A stretch of DNA of 9,315 bases from contig JAICKM010000225.1 in NCBI GenBank assembly GCA_025927935.1, positions 1 to 9,315 on the forward strand, read 5' to 3'. Both the position numbers and the translations under genes were made by a program. The notes under the pieces are model-generated. The model saw only the letters and a program-made list of their open reading frames with translations, ran no database searches and was not told the origin of the DNA. This DNA is from Chloroflexia bacterium (GTDB lineage Bacteria; Chloroflexota; Chloroflexia; QHBQ01; JADMIH01). Positions 6,197-9,315 of this stretch are shown piece by piece (the first letter of the stretch is position 1; each line of letters begins with the position of its first letter).

Positions 6197-8983
6197 ATGG
6201 CTGATCTACTCAATACGCATCTGGGCCAATACCTGCTCACGGAGGTCATCCGCCGCGGGGGGATGGCGACCGTCTACAAAGCGTACCAGGAATCGCTGGA
6301 TCGCTACGTGGCCGTCAAGGTGCTGTTCCACGCGCAGGATCCCCAGTTCGCGATGCGCTTTCAGCGCGAGGCGCGGGCCATCGCGCACCTGCAACATCCC
6401 AACATCCTGCCGATTTATGACAACGGCGCGCAGGATGGCTTGCTCTTCCTGGTGCTGCAATATATCGAAGGGGGGCTGACGCTGGGCGATATGCTGGGCC
6501 AGCCCATGGAGCCGGTCCAGGCGCTGCACCTGGTGGCGCGGGTGCTCGACGCCTTAGAGTACGCCCACCAGCGTGGCATCGTGCATCGGGACATCAAGCC
6601 CGGCAATATCTTGATGCCCAGTCCCAACTGGCCCATGCTGGCCGATTTCGGCATCGCCAAGCTGTTGACGGAGGGCGAGGGCCTGAATCTGACCTCGCCC
6701 AGCCTGATCATCGGCACCCCCGCCTATCTGGCGCCGGAGCAAGCGCTGGGCCAGCCCATCGACGGGCGCACCGACCTGTACTCGACCGGGGTGGTGCTAT
6801 ATCAGATGGTGACGGGCCGGGTGCCGTTTGACTCCGGGACGCCGGTGGTGGTGCTCACGAAGCAAGCGTACGAGGCGCCGCCGCCGCCGACCCTGTACAA
6901 CCCCAACCTGCCGGCCACCGTGGCCGTCGCCGTCATGCGCGCGCTGGAGAAAGACCCGGCCAACCGATACCAAAGCGCGGCGGAAATGGCCGCCGCGCTG
7001 GATACGATCGCCGCCGATCTGGCGCCGGCCCGGTCCATGCCTCCCTCCGTCCAATCCCCCCCGGTGGCAGGCGTACCGAGTGCGCTGCACAGCCACTACA
7101 TGGCCGGGGTGCAAGCCTTCGCGGCGCAGCGGTGGGACCAGGCGGTGCAAAGCCTGCGGCAAGTCGTGGCAGTAGACCCAACCTACGAAACGGCCGCCGG
7201 GCTGTTGGAAGCGGCGGAAGCCGCATTGCGCACCCCCGGTACGGCCACGGTCGCGCGGAATCCGCCCGTGGCGGCGGCCCCTCCCGAATCCGCCGCGCCC
7301 GGTTCTGCCCCGCCCCCTGCAACCGAGGGAACGTCATCTCAGCGCCCTCGCCCTCGGCGGGTAACGGCACCGGGGGGCGAGCCGGCGCCATCCGCAGGGC
7401 CGCCAGGCGGCGAGCCGGCGCCCCCTGTGGCTACGCCGCTCGCCGCGGCAGGAACGGGCGCCGAGGTGGCTCCCACGCCCGCGCGCCGCCCGCGCCGCCG
7501 TGCGACGGGCGCGGCACCAGCAGGTGGCGGTGTGGACACGCCCGCCGCCGGGACGGCACCCCCGCCCGCGGCGGCATCGGAAGTGGAAACCAGCCCGGTG
7601 CCCGCGGGCATGCCGGACCGTGCCCGCCAGGCGGGCGCGCGGGAAGAGAGCGCTGTGGCCGCGGCCCTGCCGGCGCCGTCCGGCGGGGTGTCCGGAACGC
7701 TGGATGCGCAGCCGGCGCCCGCGCGGCGCGGCGTCTGGCCCTTCGTCGCCATCGGCGCGGGCCTCCTGGTCCTGGCACTGGCGGTGCTTTTTGGGCCGGG
7801 GCTGTTCGCGTCCCGCGCGGGCACGACCGGCACCGGCGGATCGCCGACCACGGGGCCGGCCACTACCATAGCCACGCCCAACGCTGCCGCGACGCTTTCC
7901 GCGGTGCCGGTCGTTGTTCCGCCGACAGTGGCTCCGGCGACCGCCGTGCCGACCGCGGTGGCAGCCACAGACACGCCGGTGGCACCCACCGCCGCCCCGA
8001 CCACGGCGGCGCTCGTGGCGACCACCGACCAGGGCGCCGTGGGCGCGGTGCGCTTCGCCGACGACCGCAAAGAGGTGGATCAACTGGTGATCACGGCCAC
8101 GCTGAGCACGCTACCGGAGCGGCCGGTGGGCAAGGCGTTGTTCGCCTGGATGGTGGACAGTGCCGGCGGGACAAGTCTGAACCTGGGCCGCGTGGTGCCC
8201 GACGACACCGGCCTCTGGAGCCTCACCTATAATGACCCGGAGCAGGCAAACCTGAGCGGGCGCTTCGACGGCTTCCTGATGACCTATGAGCCGCTGGAAA
8301 CCAATCCCACCACCCCTTCCACCGAGATTGTCCTGCGCGGGCAGTTGCCGCCGGAGGCGCTGGTCCATATCCGCCACCTGCTGTTCTCCTACCCGGATAC
8401 CCCCCAGCAGGTGGGCCTCGAAGTGGGCTTGCGCGCGCAGGTGGCGGCCCTGGCTCAGCACGCCCAACTCTTGGATGACGCGCAGAAGGCGGGCAGCCTG
8501 GCGAAGGTGAAGCTGGAGGCCGAGCAGATCGCCAACCTGATCGAAGGCAACCAGGGACCGGACTTCGGCGATCTGAACAAGGACGGCAAGGTCGACAATG
8601 CGGGGGACGGCTTTGGGCTGCTGGTGGGCGGCCCGCAGCCCGGCTATATCCAGGACGCCAAAGATCACGCCGAGTTGTCGGCGAGCGCCCCCGACGCCAC
8701 CGAGAACGTCAAACAACACGCCGCCGGGGTGCAGGTCACGGCGGAGAACGTGCAGACGCGCGTTACGACGATCCGCGACCAGGCGCTGGCGATGCTCCAG
8801 GCGAAGAGTCTCGCGGAGGCCCGGCCCCTGGTCGCCACGACCGTGAAGCTGGCCGGCGAGGCGTTGAACGGGGTCCCCACGGCGAACGGGCAGGTGCTGC
8901 CCGTGGCGGACAGCGGCGGCGCCCATACCGGCTATAACGAAGCGCTGCTTATGGCGGTCATGCCGATCCAGGTGGTGAAGTAG
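6197..8983 (+). CDS. Transmembrane Ser/Thr protein kinase (PknB-like) with RskA-like and EF-hand-containing ectodomain
   Basis: Protein of 928 residues. The kinase domain, about 10-272, has RRGGMATVYKA (19-29), Lys41 (VAVKVL), Glu58, catalytic HRDIKPGN (130-137, Asp132), DFG (150-152), GTPAYLAPEQ (173-182) and DLYSTGVVLYQM (193-204). All catalytic residues are present, but the first glycine of the nucleotide loop is replaced by Arg19. Residues about 296-345 (SHYMAGVQAFAAQRWDQAVQ and following) look like a TPR-type helical repeat. A Pro/Ala/Arg-rich disordered linker (346-510) leads to one membrane helix (514-536), then a Thr/Pro/Ala linker (540-612). The presumed outside part has a beta-rich segment (about 613-715; FAWMVDSAGG, LSGRFDGFLMTYEP, EIVLRGQLP) resembling the RskA anti-sigma-K C-terminal fold. 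A helical segment follows (717-928), interrupted by an EF-hand-like loop DLNKDGKVD (792-800). The start is supported by AGGAG (6185-6189), seven bases upstream. Probable role: sensing an extracytoplasmic cue and phosphorylating cytoplasmic targets; the ligand and targets are unknown. Confidence 0.92.
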   Translation: MADLLNTHLGQYLLTEVIRRGGMATVYKAYQESLDRYVAVKVLFHAQDPQFAMRFQREARAIAHLQHPNILPIYDNGAQDGLLFLVLQYIEGGLTLGDMLGQPMEPVQALHLVARVLDALEYAHQRGIVHRDIKPGNILMPSPNWPMLADFGIAKLLTEGEGLNLTSPSLIIGTPAYLAPEQALGQPIDGRTDLYSTGVVLYQMVTGRVPFDSGTPVVVLTKQAYEAPPPPTLYNPNLPATVAVAVMRALEKDPANRYQSAAEMAAALDTIAADLAPARSMPPSVQSPPVAGVPSALHSHYMAGVQAFAAQRWDQAVQSLRQVVAVDPTYETAAGLLEAAEAALRTPGTATVARNPPVAAAPPESAAPGSAPPPATEGTSSQRPRPRRVTAPGGEPAPSAGPPGGEPAPPVATPLAAAGTGAEVAPTPARRPRRRATGAAPAGGGVDTPAAGTAPPPAAASEVETSPVPAGMPDRARQAGAREESAVAAALPAPSGGVSGTLDAQPAPARRGVWPFVAIGAGLLVLALAVLFGPGLFASRAGTTGTGGSPTTGPATTIATPNAAATLSAVPVVVPPTVAPATAVPTAVAATDTPVAPTAAPTTAALVATTDQGAVGAVRFADDRKEVDQLVITATLSTLPERPVGKALFAWMVDSAGGTSLNLGRVVPDDTGLWSLTYNDPEQANLSGRFDGFLMTYEPLETNPTTPSTEIVLRGQLPPEALVHIRHLLFSYPDTPQQVGLEVGLRAQVAALAQHAQLLDDAQKAGSLAKVKLEAEQIANLIEGNQGPDFGDLNKDGKVDNAGDGFGLLVGGPQPGYIQDAKDHAELSASAPDATENVKQHAAGVQVTAENVQTRVTTIRDQALAMLQAKSLAEARPLVATTVKLAGEALNGVPTANGQVLPVADSGGAHTGYNEALLMAVMPIQVVK

Positions 8984-9000
8984 GTGAGCGCCGCTCCGCG

Positions 9001-9315
9001 ATGAGTACCCGGCTGCCTACCACGCCCGACGTCGAACACCCCAACACGGAGCCGGAGCATCCCGCGGGGACGCCGCGCGGGCCGCGGCTGGTGATCATTC
9101 TGGGCGCGTTGAGCGCGTTCGGCCCGCTGTCCATCGACATGTATTTGCCGGCGTTGCCTGCGTTGGGGCGCGATTTCAGCGCGAGCGCGTCGGAGACACA
9201 ACTGACCCTGAGCGCGTGCCTGGTGGGCCTGGCCCTGGGGCAGATGATCGGCGGGCCGATCAGCGACGCGCTGGGCCGGCGCCGCCCGCTGCTGCTGGGC
9301 GTGGCGGCCTACGCC
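9001..9315 (+). CDS. Bcr/CflA-type MFS drug-efflux transporter (partial, 3' cut by window)
   Basis: The first 105 residues are present. A hydrophilic N-terminal tail of about 28 residues precedes membrane helix 1 (LVIILGALSAFGPLSIDMYL, 30-49). The 'GPLSIDMYLPALPAL' motif is characteristic of the Bcr/CflA subfamily of 12-helix proton-driven drug and metabolite exporters. Helix 2 (about 67-87) is followed by MFS motif A, GPISDALGRRRPLL (85-98), with Asp89, Gly92 and Arg93. The gene begins 17 bases after the kinase stop, so co-transcription is likely. The ribosome-binding site is weak: AGGTGA overlaps the kinase stop at 8982-8987, 13 bases from the ATG. Translation may depend on coupling to the kinase. 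The substrate is unknown. Confidence 0.9.
   Translation, partial: MSTRLPTTPDVEHPNTEPEHPAGTPRGPRLVIILGALSAFGPLSIDMYLPALPALGRDFSASASETQLTLSACLVGLALGQMIGGPISDALGRRRPLLLGVAAYA

Noticed and set aside
7376..7422. Direct repeat GGCGAGCCGGCGCC in the kinase gene (7376-7389 and 7409-7422)
   Set aside because: It only encodes the repeated GEPAP in the low-complexity linker; normal for disordered Pro/Ala-rich segments.
1..9315. CRISPR arrays, tRNA/rRNA genes, transposase genes, toxin-antitoxin pairs, phage genes
   Set aside because: Looked for and not seen: no regularly spaced repeats, no cloverleaf with a CCA end, no transposase or phage motifs in any frame.

Overview
The window is a GC-rich (by eye roughly two-thirds G+C) bacterial segment with ordinary chromosomal genes. 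The style suggests a member of the Chloroflexota: a large PknB-type kinase with Pro/Ala/Thr-rich linkers and an EF-hand-like ectodomain, palindromic intergenic repeats of the kind whose translation is often mis-annotated as 'SAAKNL/SERSEES' peptides, and G/C-rich 'CCTAACCCCC' palindromes. The phylum is an inference from style; there is no rRNA or other marker gene here.

Left part (1-1786): the last 27 codons of an unidentified plus-strand gene, then a small stand-alone tandem ACT-domain protein (206-610). It converges with a minus-strand alpha/beta-hydrolase esterase with an N-terminal beta-sandwich-like region (636-1715). Just upstream of the esterase lies a 24-codon reading frame with a strong Shine-Dalgarno sequence. 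It runs through a G9 homopolymer and stops on the esterase start codon. One extra G would fuse the two frames.

Middle (1787-5945): a 470-base gene-free region with palindromes and direct repeats separates the esterase from three plus-strand genes: a PfkB-family sugar/nucleoside kinase (2259-3431), an aldo/keto reductase with an intact catalytic tetrad (3680-4540) and a bacterial class cytochrome P450 (4782-5945). Each of the two gaps between them holds a large palindromic repeat (3575-3648 and 4548-4642), so these three genes are probably not one tight operon. No shared pathway can be proven from the sequence.

Right part (5946-9315): an unusually AT-rich spacer carries a perfect TATAAT hexamer. 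It leads into a 928-residue transmembrane Ser/Thr protein kinase with a PknB-like kinase domain, a TPR-like segment, a long disordered linker, one membrane helix and a roughly 310-residue ectodomain. The ectodomain has a part resembling the RskA anti-sigma C-terminal fold and a helical part with an EF-hand-like loop inserted. It is followed after 17 bases by the start of a Bcr/CflA-type MFS drug-efflux transporter, cut by the window edge. The kinase with its unusual ectodomain is the most interesting protein here. The leader/G9 arrangement and the two palindromic repeats are the most interesting DNA-level features.
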